Source: Labia minor
Taxonomy: Eukaryota; Arthropoda; Insecta; Dermaptera; Spongiphoridae
Direction: 5' to 3'
Length of the DNA stretch: 64,000 nt
Assembly: GCA_963082975.1 (NCBI GenBank)
Contig: OY720346.1
Span: 51,907,759-51,971,758, forward strand
A program made the translations under genes and the position numbers. The notes beneath the pieces are model-generated. The model saw nothing but the letters and a program-made list of their open reading frames with translations, made no database searches and was not told the DNA's origin. Positions 34,601 to 44,745 of the stretch are shown piece by piece; the stretch's first letter is position 1, and every line of letters starts with the position of its first letter.

Positions 34601-37600
34601 AAACCCCTCCCCAGGATCAAATCCTGGTTGCGCCACTGGAATGAAAACAAAAAAGTGAACTCAGGAGTTTTTATCTCCTATGAAAAAATAACCCTTATCC
34701 AGCCGATTGCCTCTTTAAGCAAGATAATGATGTTATATTATCAGTACAACGAATGCTCTCAATTCTTGATTTTCCTGTTCGGTGGCCACTACTTCCTATA
34801 ATAATATAGCTACGAGAGCAGGTCAATAAGTCAGTGACTTTTTGAATGAAACACAAGTTTTTAGATAAAAAATTATTTTATTTTTTAACTTAGTCTTCTA
34901 TACATTTCTCTATACGTTTCTCCAATTTTTTTATTCCTTTCAAAAAATAAGATTTGTCGAGTACATCAAAATAGAAATTTGTTTGTGAAATCATTTCATC
35001 GTTGGAGTCAAATCTCTTTCCGCCGACCCATTTCTTCAGGTTTGGAAACAAGAAATAGTCACTCGTGGCTAAATTCGGAGAAAAGGGCGAATGAGGGAGC
35101 AATTCGTATCCCAATTCATGGATTTTCATGGAAATTCACTTTTTTCCATTTTCTTCTCAAATCACGAGGAAGTCTGCTATTAATGGATGTTTAATTAAAA
35201 CTAAATGACCCAGCTGTTCTTTTATTTTAATGAAATTGGTTTTTATTATATTAAACAAGAACGATACTGATTATTATTTTATTTTATAATAATGTTTTAT
35301 TTTTCATATACAGCAAAACATAAACAATGGTATCTAAGATACTAAAAAATAACAATTATAAATAAACTTCAATGTCTCACCAACTTAACACCAACTGGTT
35401 CAAATTTTGACAGGCGTCAGCTTATAGTTGACTGCTGACAGGTGCAGTGTTGTCATTTCAATTAAAAGAAGTGAAATTAAAAAAAGTCACTGAATTATGG
35501 ACCTGCCCTCGTTTATATATATAAAGTTATGTATAATCAATCAATCTTAATAATTATTAAATTATACATTATATTTTGAAAAAATTTCTGTAACAAAAAT
35601 ATTTTCAACGAATATTCAATATATATTCTTATACGAATGAATAGTCAAATAGCTTAATAAAAGAAAATAGAAAGGAAATACTTCCTGAAAGTTCACTTAT
35701 CTACTTCTTTATTTTCTAATCTTTGATAAGAATTCAATTTTAATGAAGGAAAAGAAAAATATTTATATACTACATATATTTTTAAAACTCAATTCTTTTC
35801 AATATATATAAAACTTGAATAAACTAGAATACCTAATAACAATTAATAAATATTTAAATTATCATTACTGAAAGATATGGATATTATTTGTTAATATCTT
35901 TTTAGTTGAAAAATTATTTTGATATTTAAAATCAGATGAAATAATTTTCCAATCTATTATATTTTAAAAACTTATAATTATTATATTATTAAAAATTTTA
36001 ATTAACATTTTACTACCTTATCATTTTATAGAACAAATTCTCAATTTGAAAATTGAAAAATTAATATTTAATATTTGTAAGTAATTTAGCCAAGGGTTTT
36101 AGTCAACCTCGTACTCAATACACCTTTTGAGATACCTTTGTTCCTTGTTTTTTATCAGTTTAAATTTAGGTAGATCGTAAGGCCTGGATTTTTTAATTGA
36201 ATTCAAATTTGAGGGTTTATATCAGTGGTTTCCAAACTCATTTGCTCCACGGACCTTGGATGAAAAACTTCATAAATACATAATAGAAAAATTAAAAATT
36301 TTTACTTTGATTTCGAATGGTAAAAAAGTGCTGTAAAAAGATTAAGTTACGAATGAACATATTCGGGCCTTAATAAAAAATTTGAAGAAATTCTTCACTT
36401 TGTGACTGGGAGTTGCAAGTAGTCAAATATATCCGTTAAGTGGTAACAATAAGTTAAATAAACTTACGATGTTTTCAATGTTTTTACGTAATGTTTCTTT
36501 TATCCGCAACATTTCTCAAAAATGTTCACATTTTATAACAAATAATTATAAAGATACAAATATCATAATGCGAGATAAAGCGACTTTTAATACTTTTATT
36601 TTTTTAATTTTATATTTTTAATATTAATTTTTATCCACATTACATTGTAACGAAAATATTTGATTTTTTTCTAATAAATTAAAAAAAACACACGTACATA
36701 ATCTTATCTACGTATTTTTATTTATTATACGTTATATATACGAGGGTGGCCTGAAAAGTTTCCGTCCTGACCAAGAAAAACGATGTTTATCAATTTTTTT
36801 TTTTGTTTTATTTTTCAAAATCAAGATAGCTGAGACCTGTACGATGTCAGCTGAACGTGTGCGAAATATTTTGCAAAATCATATGAATATGGATAGGTGT
36901 GTGCAACGTGGGTGCCGCATTTCCTAACGTTAGACCAAAAATTGCTTCAAAAAACCATTTCTAACGACAATTTGGCTCTGTAGGCTTAATCCAAACGAAT
37001 TTTTGCGTCGATTCATAACTGTTGATGAGACTTAAATTAAATTAAATCAAATTTAATTAATTAAATAAATAATTTATTAATTAATTAAATTAATTAGAAC
37101 ACCGTTATGAGAAATGCATCAGTGTTGATGGAGATTATGTTGAAAAATATAGCAAAAAAAAAATTTTAAAAAAAATCGATTTTCTTGGTCAGGTCGGAAA
37201 CTTTTCAGGCCACCCTCGTATATATAACGTATAATAAATAAAAATACGTAGATAAGATTATGAACGTGTGTTTTTTTTTTAATTTATTAGAAAAAAATCA
37301 AATATTTTCATTACAATGTAATGTGGATAAAAATTAATATTAAAAATATAAAATTAAAAAAAATAAAAGTATTAAAAGTCGCTTTATCTCGCATTATGAT
37401 ATTTGTATTTTTATAATTATTTGTTATAAAATGTGAACATTTTTGAGCAATGTTGTGGATGAAAGAAACATCACGTAAAAACATTGAAAACATAAGTTAA
37501 CCACTAACATTTTATAAATGAATAATATTTTTTTTACAAATTATGAAGATCGGAAGGAAAATTACATATGTTTATTTATGCACAAAAAATTAATTTAATT

Positions 37601-40600
37601 TGCCTTTTAAAATAATAAAAATTAATAAATTTATAAAAAAATATTTAACACTTAAAAAAAATTGTTTGGCCGAACTCTTGCCGTTTGCAAGTCGCGGAGG
37701 TAAAATATGAGAGCCTTATCTTGTTTAGTCACCACGCTCCATACTTTTAATTAGTATTACAAATATTATTGAGTAAATTCCGCGAAAAGTGAAACTTTTG
37801 GGAAAACTAGGGGCCATTCACACAAACCCCTTTACACATATTCGTCCCTCAACCTACTCTAACGAATGAACTGTGATTCATTTAAAAATCGAAAAAATTA
37901 TTGTCATCTCCTCCTTCAAAAGGGTTGTTTGTATAGCAAATGTTTTGCAACAAAATTGTAGATTAGATGTGCCACTCTTTAATAGTTTATAGACCAGTTG
38001 GTGCAAATATCGACTCTATCTTTTCTGTATTATTATTCAAAATTCGTAGATTTCTATCAACTTTTGAGAAATGTAGCTCAACTGGAAGAGGGTCATTACC
38101 TACGTTTTGATTTTTTTTCCTCTAAAGTGCCCGTAAAAATAAAGATATATGTTTGATAGTTTTTCTCATGATTAATAAGTTGACCTGTGGCCAGGTCCGA
38201 ACCGACCGACGGTTTGAAGTAAATTAATTTCCAGCTACAGAAACAATTTCAAATAATTTTAATATATCTATTAATGTAATAAAAAACAGATATGGATACA
38301 TAAATAATAAATATAAACATTTTTAATTTTATTTTATTTATAATATATATGCAAGACCAGGCTGTGACGTCATGAATGGCTGGATGACGTCATATAATTT
38401 TAAATCAAGAAAAAACTAATAAGTTGACCTGTGGCCAGGTCCGAACTGACTGACGGTTTGAAGTAAATTAATTTCCAGCTACAGAAACAATTTCAAATAA
38501 TTTTAATATATCTATTAATGTAATAAAAATCAGATATGAATACATAAATAATAAATATAAACATTTTTAATTTTATTTTATTTATAATATATATGCAAGA
38601 CCAGACTGACGTCATGAATGGCTGGATGACGTCATATAATTTTAAATCAAGAAAAAACTAATAAATATGACTTTCCCGAGGATAAAACCAATACAAAGTG
38701 TATGATTCGTGGTGATATATAAAAAAATCTCCTCACGTGAAATTTGGTGTGAAAATAACCCTTCCCTTCTTATCGTCGATCGCTATTACTACCACTTCCG
38801 GTTTCCGGATTTGCACCAAAAGTTGATCAATTCATCCCACTGATGCATTAAGTAAATATACCAAATTTCATCAAAATCGGTTGAGCCGTTCAGGCTGTAC
38901 ACATCTATACGGACGGACGGACGGACGGACAGACATCATGCTAAAAATACTTTTTTCTGTTAAGAAAATGCATGATTCGTGGAGATATGTAAAAATCTCC
39001 ACATGTGAAATTTGGTGTGAAAACAATACCTCCCTTACTATCGTCGGTCGGTAAAAATTGTATAAAACTGCTATATACAGAATTTCAGCTTGATTGAATC
39101 GGTGAAAGTACCGGAATTAATTTTTTAACACTGCAAATCTCACGCGCCAACATGTGACGTGGTGCCATCAACAAAGAGCCAAACATGCGCTGGTTTAATA
39201 AATATCATTTATTAATTTTAATTTATAATATATCATTAATTAAATTTAATTTAAATATAATATACTATGTTATTTAATCCAATTCAAATTGCGAGATAGT
39301 CGAGTGGAGACACTCCAGCTTTTTGTGTATATGAGGACTCTAATTGCATCCTATTTATTAATTTTAAATATTATATATTCAAATAGAATAATAATCAGAA
39401 TATAGGATTAAAATTTCGAGGAAATTTTTTCACAAACCTTCAATTTAGAATTATAAAACTATAAAAAAATGTAACACAATCATACGAGAAAAATGTAAAG
39501 ATTGTGATTCGTCGATAATAATTATTTTATTTGATTAGAATATAAATATAAACAGGATAAAAAAATTTCTGAAATGAATTTATCATTTATCATTATTTTA
39601 AAGAAATTGATCTTAAATGATTGTTAAATTGAAGATTTTGTTCAAGTGCAAAGAATATTAAAATATGTACTTTGAATTAAAATCGCATAATCAATTAGAA
39701 TTATTTTTCTGGCCTTTGTCATTTAAATCAGTGTTTTTTTCTCAATATTACAAAAAAAAATCCACCATAGTGTCAGGAAAATTAAATTGTATATATAAAT
39801 ATGTTTCATTATTTCTAATAAATTTAATTTTGTATTTTTAGTATGAATCTATTGTTGATTGTCTGCATTTTGGTGCCGATTATAGCAGTTGTCGCCTGCT
39901 GTGTCTGCTGTTTGTGTTGTCCATTTTGTTTAATTTATAAACGTCGTCATCGAGGCGCTGTTTATGGAAGTAAGAATTGCTTAAACATATATATTTTGTT
40001 TGCCTTTAACATAATAATCTTTAATCTTATCTTCTAAATTTCATTTAAATAAATAAAAAATGTAAATAAATATAAACTCGTTTTATAATTAGAATTATTT
40101 ATAATTTTATAATTCAAATTGGCTCAGGATAAGGATACTTGCAGAAATGTGGCCAAGAACTTTCGAGTTCCCTAGAACCATAGAGAGAGATAAATAGATA
40201 GATAATTTATAAATAAAATAATTCAATTTCTAATTATTGGAATAATTAATTGTGTGTCTAGTATGCACCTGAATTATTGTTTTTATCTTTATTGTTTGTA
40301 TTTGGACTATCTCACTAGAGATAGTATTGCGATCACGAAAATTTTAGATGTCGAGATTTTGATGTTTTTGTACGTTTTGAAGGTCTCTTAGTCATTTTCA
40401 CTAAGGTTGAGAAAAATGTCTGTGTGTGTGTCTGTATGATTGCGTAAAAACGGTTTGAGCTAAAATAATGAAATTTGGTACACTGGCATTATTCAGAATT
40501 CTTAGTTTTCTTTCAACTTTTGAGAAATGTAGCTTATTTGGAAGAGGGTCATTACCTACCACGTTTTCATTTTTTTTCCTCTAAACTGACTGTAAAAATA

Positions 40601-42124
40601 AAGATATATTTTTGATAGTTTTTCACATGATTAAAAATTGTATAAAACTGCTATATATAAAATTTCAGCTTAATTGAATCACTGAAAGTACCGGAATTAA
40701 TTTTTTAACACGACTGCAAATCACGCCTTAGCACGTGACATGGTGCCATCAACAAAGAGCCAAACACGCGCTAGTTAAATAAATATTATTTATTAATTTT
40801 AATTTATAATTTAATTAATTAAATTTAATTTAAATATAATATATGTGTCAATTAATCCAATCCAAATTTGCGAGATATTCGAGTAAAGATACTCCAGATT
40901 TTTTATTTTGTAAATAATATATACATCATGACTTTTTCTAAGATGTAATTTTTAAGATGCCATTTTCAAGTTGTGTTTATATAATTTTTTAAAATTTTTG
41001 ACTTAGACCACTTTCATAATTAACATTAAATGAATTCCGTATATGGTTAAAATTACAACCACTATTTGCAGGTTCATTATTGGCATTATCGTAAAAATAC
41101 ATTGAATAAATTTAGTTTAAAATAATGTGATGTGAAATTACTGATACACTCATTTTTTTTTAAATCTTAACTTAGACCACTTTCATAATTATGGGCATAT
41201 ATATATAATATATTATAATATTCTATTTTATTCAAAATTTAGAATAATAATTTATCAACAGTAACAGCAGTAAATTTTCTTCAAGACAAGTATAAAGAAC
41301 TAATATAATTTCTTTTTATTGAAAATAGAAGTGGGACGAGTCCCTAGTCATTTATGTACTCAACTAAATATTTTATTTGATAATTTGCCGGAAAACTTTT
41401 ATTCTCTGTTTAATTTAATTTAATTCTAGCAGATTTGTTTGTCGTCAGAGAATAATTAAACATGTTGAATAGAAAGAAAATTTATTTATATCTCGTAACT
41501 TTTTAAAGTTGGTACCATAGAAATGCTTATCAAAAAGTTCAGAATGATTACTGAAAAAATAACTGTAATGAGGGTACCACAGTTAGGTTATAAGGAGGTA
41601 TATGTACCACAGTTTGAGAATCACTAGGATATATTAAATATAAATTAGCTGGAGTGTCTCCACTCGACCATCTCGCAATTTGAACTGGATTAAATAACAT
41701 AATATATTATATTTAAATTAAATTTAATTAATTATAAATTATAAATAATAAATAATAAATATTAAACCAGCGCATGTTTGGCTTTTTGTTGATGGCACCA
41801 CGTCACGTGTTGGCGCGTGAGATTTGCAGTGTTAAAAAATTAATTCTGGTAATTTCAGCGAATCAATCAAGCTGAAATTCTATATAAAGCAGTTTTATAC
41901 AATTATTAATCATGTGAAAAATTATCAAACATATATCTTTATTTTTACGGTCACTTTAGAGGAAAAAAAATCAAAACGTTGTAGGTAATGACCCTCTTCC
42001 GGTTGAGCTACATTTCTCAAAACTTGATAGAAAACTATGAATTTTGAATAATGCTCATGTACCAAATTGCATCATTCTAGCTCAAACCGTTTTTGCGTAA
42101 TCTTGCCTACATACATACACACAC

Positions 42125-42177
<53 letters not shown>

Positions 42178-44668
42178 TTTTTCTCAACCTTAGTGAAAAT
42201 GATTCAGGAACCTTCAAAACGTATAAAAACATCAAAATCTCAACATCGAAAATTTTCGTGATCGCAATACTATCTCTGGCGAGATAGTAAAAATCAAACT
42301 AAAAAAAAATTAGCGTTTATAAAATATTAAAGTTTTAAATCATAGTAAAAGCGTAACAAAGGAGAGAATTTAGATTAAGCAAGGTTTTTTTAATTAATTT
42401 AAAATTGTAGGTAAAATTTAGGAATAATAATAAAACTTGTATTAATTAATTTTTTCTTTGTTTAAAAAAATTTTAATTTTTTTTTTAATTAAATTTTACT
42501 TATTAGTAGAGTGGGTTAGCTAAAATAATAAATAATAATAATAGGTAACAAATGGATATCCTGGGGGCTTTGTGTATATTTTTTTTGTCAATAATAAAAT
42601 AATAATAATAACAATTATAGGATGATATGACTGATATGGGTTAAAATTCTGTTTATTCATATGATTAATATTCTTTAAATACTTTAATTTTAATTAAATA
42701 ATAATAAAATAATTTGGATTATTTTTTAGGAACATCTACTGAAGGTGTTGTGATTCAACCCAATGTTCCACCAACTGGAGCAACGACTAATGTAACAAGT
42801 TACCCGGCCTATCCACCTTATCAGCCTCCTCAGCAACCAATGCCTATGCCTATGCCTTATGGAGCACCACCCCCATATCCAGCTTATCCCCAGACACAAC
42901 ATCAACAAGGTATAATATACCATTTTATACACAAATAAAAATAAAAAAATTAAAAAAATCTTTTTAAAAACACACTATTATTTAAATGCACCAAAAATGA
43001 GAAGATAATTTCTTCACACGCACCACTATTGAAAGCGTGGGCGCCAAACATGCAGGGAAAACGCAAATTCTACTTCAAATTCACATAGTTATCAAATATA
43101 GTGGAAAAGTAAAAAAAAAATCAAAGGTTTGTGCATATACAATGAAATGTCCTTCGTATTCTTTCCCTTCCCCTGCATGTTTGGCGCCCACGATTTCATT
43201 TTTTAGATAAGATTAATTGTAAGGAAATCGTGGTGTGTGTGGAGAAATTATTTTCTCCTTTTGAGTGCATTTAAATAAAAGCGTGTTTTTAAAAAGTTTT
43301 TTTTATTTCCTAATTTCGCCCGGTTTATATTTTCAGGTTATAGTAATAAGATTTAATTAATTTATTAATAATTATTAATAATACCTCCGAGGTTATCTAT
43401 GACCTGGGATGAACCTAAATAGTGCATTGTCATCGGAGTAATGTAAATTTCAGCTCACCTTGCAACTTTTGACGATAGGACACAATGTGAAAATAAATAA
43501 AAGCGTGTAAAAAGAATATAAAGTTTAAAATCTACTAAGTAGAATATAAGTGAATTGCGAAGGGGAAATTAAATAAAAATAATAATGAAAATACTAAAAT
43601 ATACCTATATAGAGATATTTTATCTAAAAAAAATGTTTTGGTATTTTATTCTTTTTAAAACAAAAAAAAACATTTTTTTAATTGCTAAGTTATTGGATTG
43701 GGAGAGGGAGGGATGAAATCTCCAAGTATGATAAATTGAAATAAATCAAGAATTCACAAGGACAGGGTCGCTAAATCCTGTAGTAGGTATTTCATCCAAA
43801 AAATACCTATCCTTTATTTTAATTTTTTTAAGAAAAAAAAAATTAATCTCAAAAGAACAGAAAAATAAATATTTTTCTATTTGGTTGTTTAATACATTTA
43901 TCTTAATTTTAAATAAATAATTAAATATTGTACTAAAAACTTTATAATACATATTAATAAAAAAATATTATTTAAATATTTAAAAGAAAAAAATATAAAA
44001 TTACAAACTTATCATAGAATTTTAAAATAAAAAAAATTATTTATAAAATAAAATAAATTATAATAGATAGATATATAATACACCGATTCTAAATTCAATA
44101 ATATAATATATTTATAAAGATTAGGATGAAAATAAAATAGAAAAATATTTTTCCGCCTTAAAACAGTAGAAATAAGTAGAAAACCACAAAATAAAATAAA
44201 AAAATCTCAAATTAAAAAAAAACGGAAAATCAACAAAATAAAAAATAATATTCCTATAGCAATATAAGAATTTCTATCATATTCCAAAACCTTTGTTCCA
44301 TTCATCGTCATCCTCAAAGTACCAATCTCTTTGAGGGAATTTTTTATATATGAGTTAACTTTTTTATTTACAATATATACCTAAATATAACACAATAACA
44401 AATAATAATACAAAATATATAGATTAGTCTAGATTATTAATCTAATAATTATGATAATTTTATTTAATAATAGAATAAACTTCAAAAACAAATCGCAACA
44501 ACAAAAAAAGAACTACTAAGAAATTTAGAAATATTTATTTTAGTAATATCTATTTATGTTTTCAATATAATTGTTTATTAATTATTTTCAGCACCCCCTT
44601 ATTCGGCTACAACAACAGAAGAAATGTACCCACGTCAAGCAGCCTACAATCCAAATTTTAATTCTTAA
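28615..44668 (+). CDS. Shisa-like single-pass membrane protein gene, complete
   Basis: Five exons (28615-28669, 28739-28880, 39842-39969, 42730-42909, 44592-44668) join in frame to a 193-residue protein. Order of parts: signal peptide (MLIFTLFLFIITGVTQT); a Cys-rich ectodomain with the CC..C...CC pattern of Shisa proteins (KYCCFGSDKSYRCCDLSDY); a transmembrane helix followed by a cysteine cluster (ACCVCCLCCPFCLIYKRR), probably palmitoylated; then a Pro/Tyr-rich cytosolic tail with PPxY motifs (APPPYPAYP, APPYS) for WW-domain partners. Length, order and intron phases fit the Shisa/WBP1/VOPP1 superfamily, closest in style to Shisa-5. Members act at ER, endosome or plasma membrane on receptor maturation and trafficking. 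Start chosen at 28615 because only this ATG gives a signal peptide. The second intron is about 11 kb and filled with transposons. Confidence 0.88.
28739..28880 (+). CDS. Shisa-like exon 2: Cys-rich ectodomain
   Basis: Acceptor TTTTATAG and donor AAGG|GTAAGT. 46 whole codons from MECAVGKGFLPDSCP to DYSKQQ. It carries seven cysteines, including the paired CC motifs diagnostic of the family. Confidence 0.9.
29230..29480 (+). mobile_element. Fold-back element F, single arm
   Basis: Matches one arm of the inverted-repeat element at 52250-52795 (TGGATTTGGATAAAACTTT, TTCCAAATAAACTTTTCTTA, GTAATGTTTTATTGACTAAT). The second arm is not present. Confidence 0.6.
31261..31298 (-). mobile_element. HINE-A 5'-end fragment
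   Basis: Only the terminal CAATACCTCCCTTACTATCG plus the subterminal repeat and TAAAAA remain. Confidence 0.65.
31307..32475. mobile_element. Fold-back element inside the hAT
   Basis: The ends TTACAGG(T/G)TTATGTATT and, inverted, AATACATAACCCTGTAA extend into roughly 100-bp arms that are near-perfect inverted copies of each other (31307-31420 and 32380-32475). Its interior is interrupted by a hAT MITE. Confidence 0.65.
31427..32059. mobile_element. hAT MITE, fourth level of the nest
   Basis: Ends CATTGGCGTACCTAG and, inverted, CAGTGGTGTACCTAGG are flanked by an exact 8-bp duplication CATAATAT (31419-31426 and 32060-32067). It has GC-rich TTGCCGCCC motifs at both ends, 633 bp in all and no coding potential. 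Confidence 0.85.
32693..33328 (-). mobile_element. HINE-A copy 3
   Basis: A full-length type copy: AAGTTGACCTGTGGCCAGG hairpin end, CCGACCGACGG, GACGTCA blocks, GGAC microsatellite at about 33168-33205, and CGTCGGTCGGTAAAAA. It sits inside the hAT at 30676-33522. Confidence 0.88.
34813..35511 (-). mobile_element. Mariner element, internally deleted
   Basis: The ends CGAGAGCAGGTCAATAAGTC and, inverted, CGAGGGCAGGTCCATAATTC are imperfect repeats following a TA. The minus-strand frame at 34890-35129 encodes the mariner C terminus (PHSPFSPNLATSDYFLFPNL, KRFDSNDEMI), covering the third acidic residue region. The N-terminal half is missing. Confidence 0.8.
35512..36220. other. AT-rich intron of the Shisa-like gene
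   Basis: No features supported. At 36226 a lone hAT-like end, CAGTGGTTTCCAAACTC, begins without a visible partner. Confidence 0.4.
36469..37493. repeat. Long palindrome interrupted by a mariner
   Basis: Arms of about 272 bp (36469-36740) and 275 bp (37219-37493) are inverted copies with only scattered differences. With the central mariner removed the two arms meet at TATATATA with no spacer. Confidence 0.88.
36741..37218 (+). mobile_element. Mariner element at the palindrome centre
   Basis: The inverted ends CGAGGGTGGCCTGAAAAGTT and AACTTTTCAGGCCACCCTCG are flanked by TA. The interior reads SAERVRNILQNHMNMDR and TWVPHFLTLDQKLL, typical mariner transposase blocks, in broken frames. 478 bp long. 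Confidence 0.88.
37500..38025. other. Intronic DNA
   Basis: A stretch of ordinary complexity at about 37660-37960 without coding frame or recognised repeat. Confidence 0.35.
38026..39318 (+). mobile_element. HINE-B copy interrupted by HINE-A copies
   Basis: HINE-B sequence runs to CATGATTA at about 38175 and resumes at AAAATTGTATAAAACTG at about 39055. It ends GCGAGATAGTCGAGTGGAGA and its hairpin. The break coincides exactly with the HINE-A boundaries. Confidence 0.78.
38174..39055 (-). mobile_element. HINE-A pair in tandem, copy 4
   Basis: Two HINE-A 3' ends (AAGTTGACCTGTGGCCAGG at 38176 and again at 38421) are followed by only one 5' end (CGTCGGTCGGTAAAAA, 39041-39055). The first unit is cut off after AAGAAAAAACTAATA, where the second begins. 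Confidence 0.85.
39842..39969 (+). CDS. Shisa-like exon 3: transmembrane helix
   Basis: Acceptor TTTTTAG and donor GGAA|GTAAGA. 42 codons from MNLLLIVCILVPIIAVV through the Cys cluster to YKRRHRGAVYG. Its paralogue is at 47667. Confidence 0.9.
40120..40205 (+). mobile_element. LINE 3'-tail fragment
   Basis: GGCTCAGGATAAGGATACTT, AAGAACTTTCGAGTTCC and a closing (GATA)n identify the terminal 80 bp of the LINE. Confidence 0.7.
40306..40896 (+). mobile_element. HINE-B copy, near full length
   Basis: ACTATCTCACTAGAGATAGT start, short (TG)n core near 40425, GAATTTCAGCTT-like centre, and CGAGATATTCGAGTAAAG end. Confidence 0.8.
40900..41640. other. Intronic AT-rich DNA with repeat remnants
   Basis: The phrase CTTAGACCACTTTCATAATT occurs twice (about 40998 and 41170). 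A possible hAT end, CACAGTTTGAGAATCACTAGG, lies at about 41610. No coding sequence. Confidence 0.35.
41648..42289 (-). mobile_element. HINE-B copy with long (AC)n core
   Basis: Begins with the hairpin GGAGTGTCTCCACTC and CATCTCGC, then the shared body. An (AC)n array lies at 42117-42172 and the element ends ACTATCTCTGGCGAGATAGT. The best representative of the family. Confidence 0.85.
42730..42909 (+). CDS. Shisa-like exon 4: Pro/Tyr-rich tail
   Basis: Acceptor TTTTTTAG and donor CAAG|GTATAA. 59 codons, including PAYPPYQPPQQPMPMPMP and GAPPPYPAYPQ. The minus-strand frame over the same bases is only a shadow. Confidence 0.88.
42960..43295. mobile_element. Fold-back MITE in the last Shisa-like intron
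   Basis: The left arm (TTTTTAAAAACACACTATT, AATGCACCAAAA, CACACGCACCAC, GCGTGGGCGCCAAACATGCA) is repeated inversely on the right. Arms of about 100-130 bp surround a short centre. Superfamily unknown. Confidence 0.75.
43296..44590. other. AT-rich last part of Shisa-like intron 4
   Basis: A small island at 43380-43500 of normal complexity. Otherwise A/T runs and no features. Confidence 0.4.
44592..44668 (+). CDS. Shisa-like exon 5: C terminus and stop
   Basis: Acceptor TTATTTTCAG, 24 codons plus TAA. Reads PPYSATTTEEMYPRQAAYNP and three more residues. The split Ala codon makes APPYS, a PPxY motif. Confidence 0.85.
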
Positions 44669-44745
44669 AATCGTATCAATTTTTGTAAACAAAACATATA
44701 TTTTTATAATATGAGATTTTATAATTATTGTATATATACTATATA

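Larger units (their letters stand above)
29636..34638 (+). mobile_element. MULE DNA transposon, copy 2, with nested insertions
   Basis: Ends CAGTGGAGCAACCAGG (29636) and CCTGGTTGCGCCACTG (34638) are inverted repeats, each next to a long G or C run. The flanks AAATGAAA/GAATGAAA differ at one base in eight. The transposase is split: GEHDTQLPETRPPKE (FLYWCH-like tail, 30070-30160), FHFAQCIYRNIK to AYQALAGRPTG (30385-30575), then MGLPRTNNALEGYNNAL onward (33546-33839). The piece between is displaced by a 2.85-kb hAT. Without it the element is about 2.1 kb. Stops and a missing catalytic part make it non-functional. Confidence 0.82.

Noticed and set aside
42118-42172. Two overlapping plus-strand frames rich in His-Thr-Tyr
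   Set aside because: They are translations of the (AC)n core of a HINE-B copy, not genes.
42726-42932. 68-codon minus-strand frame
   Set aside because: It is the antisense shadow of Shisa-like exon 4, whose plus-strand reading has family motifs and splice sites.
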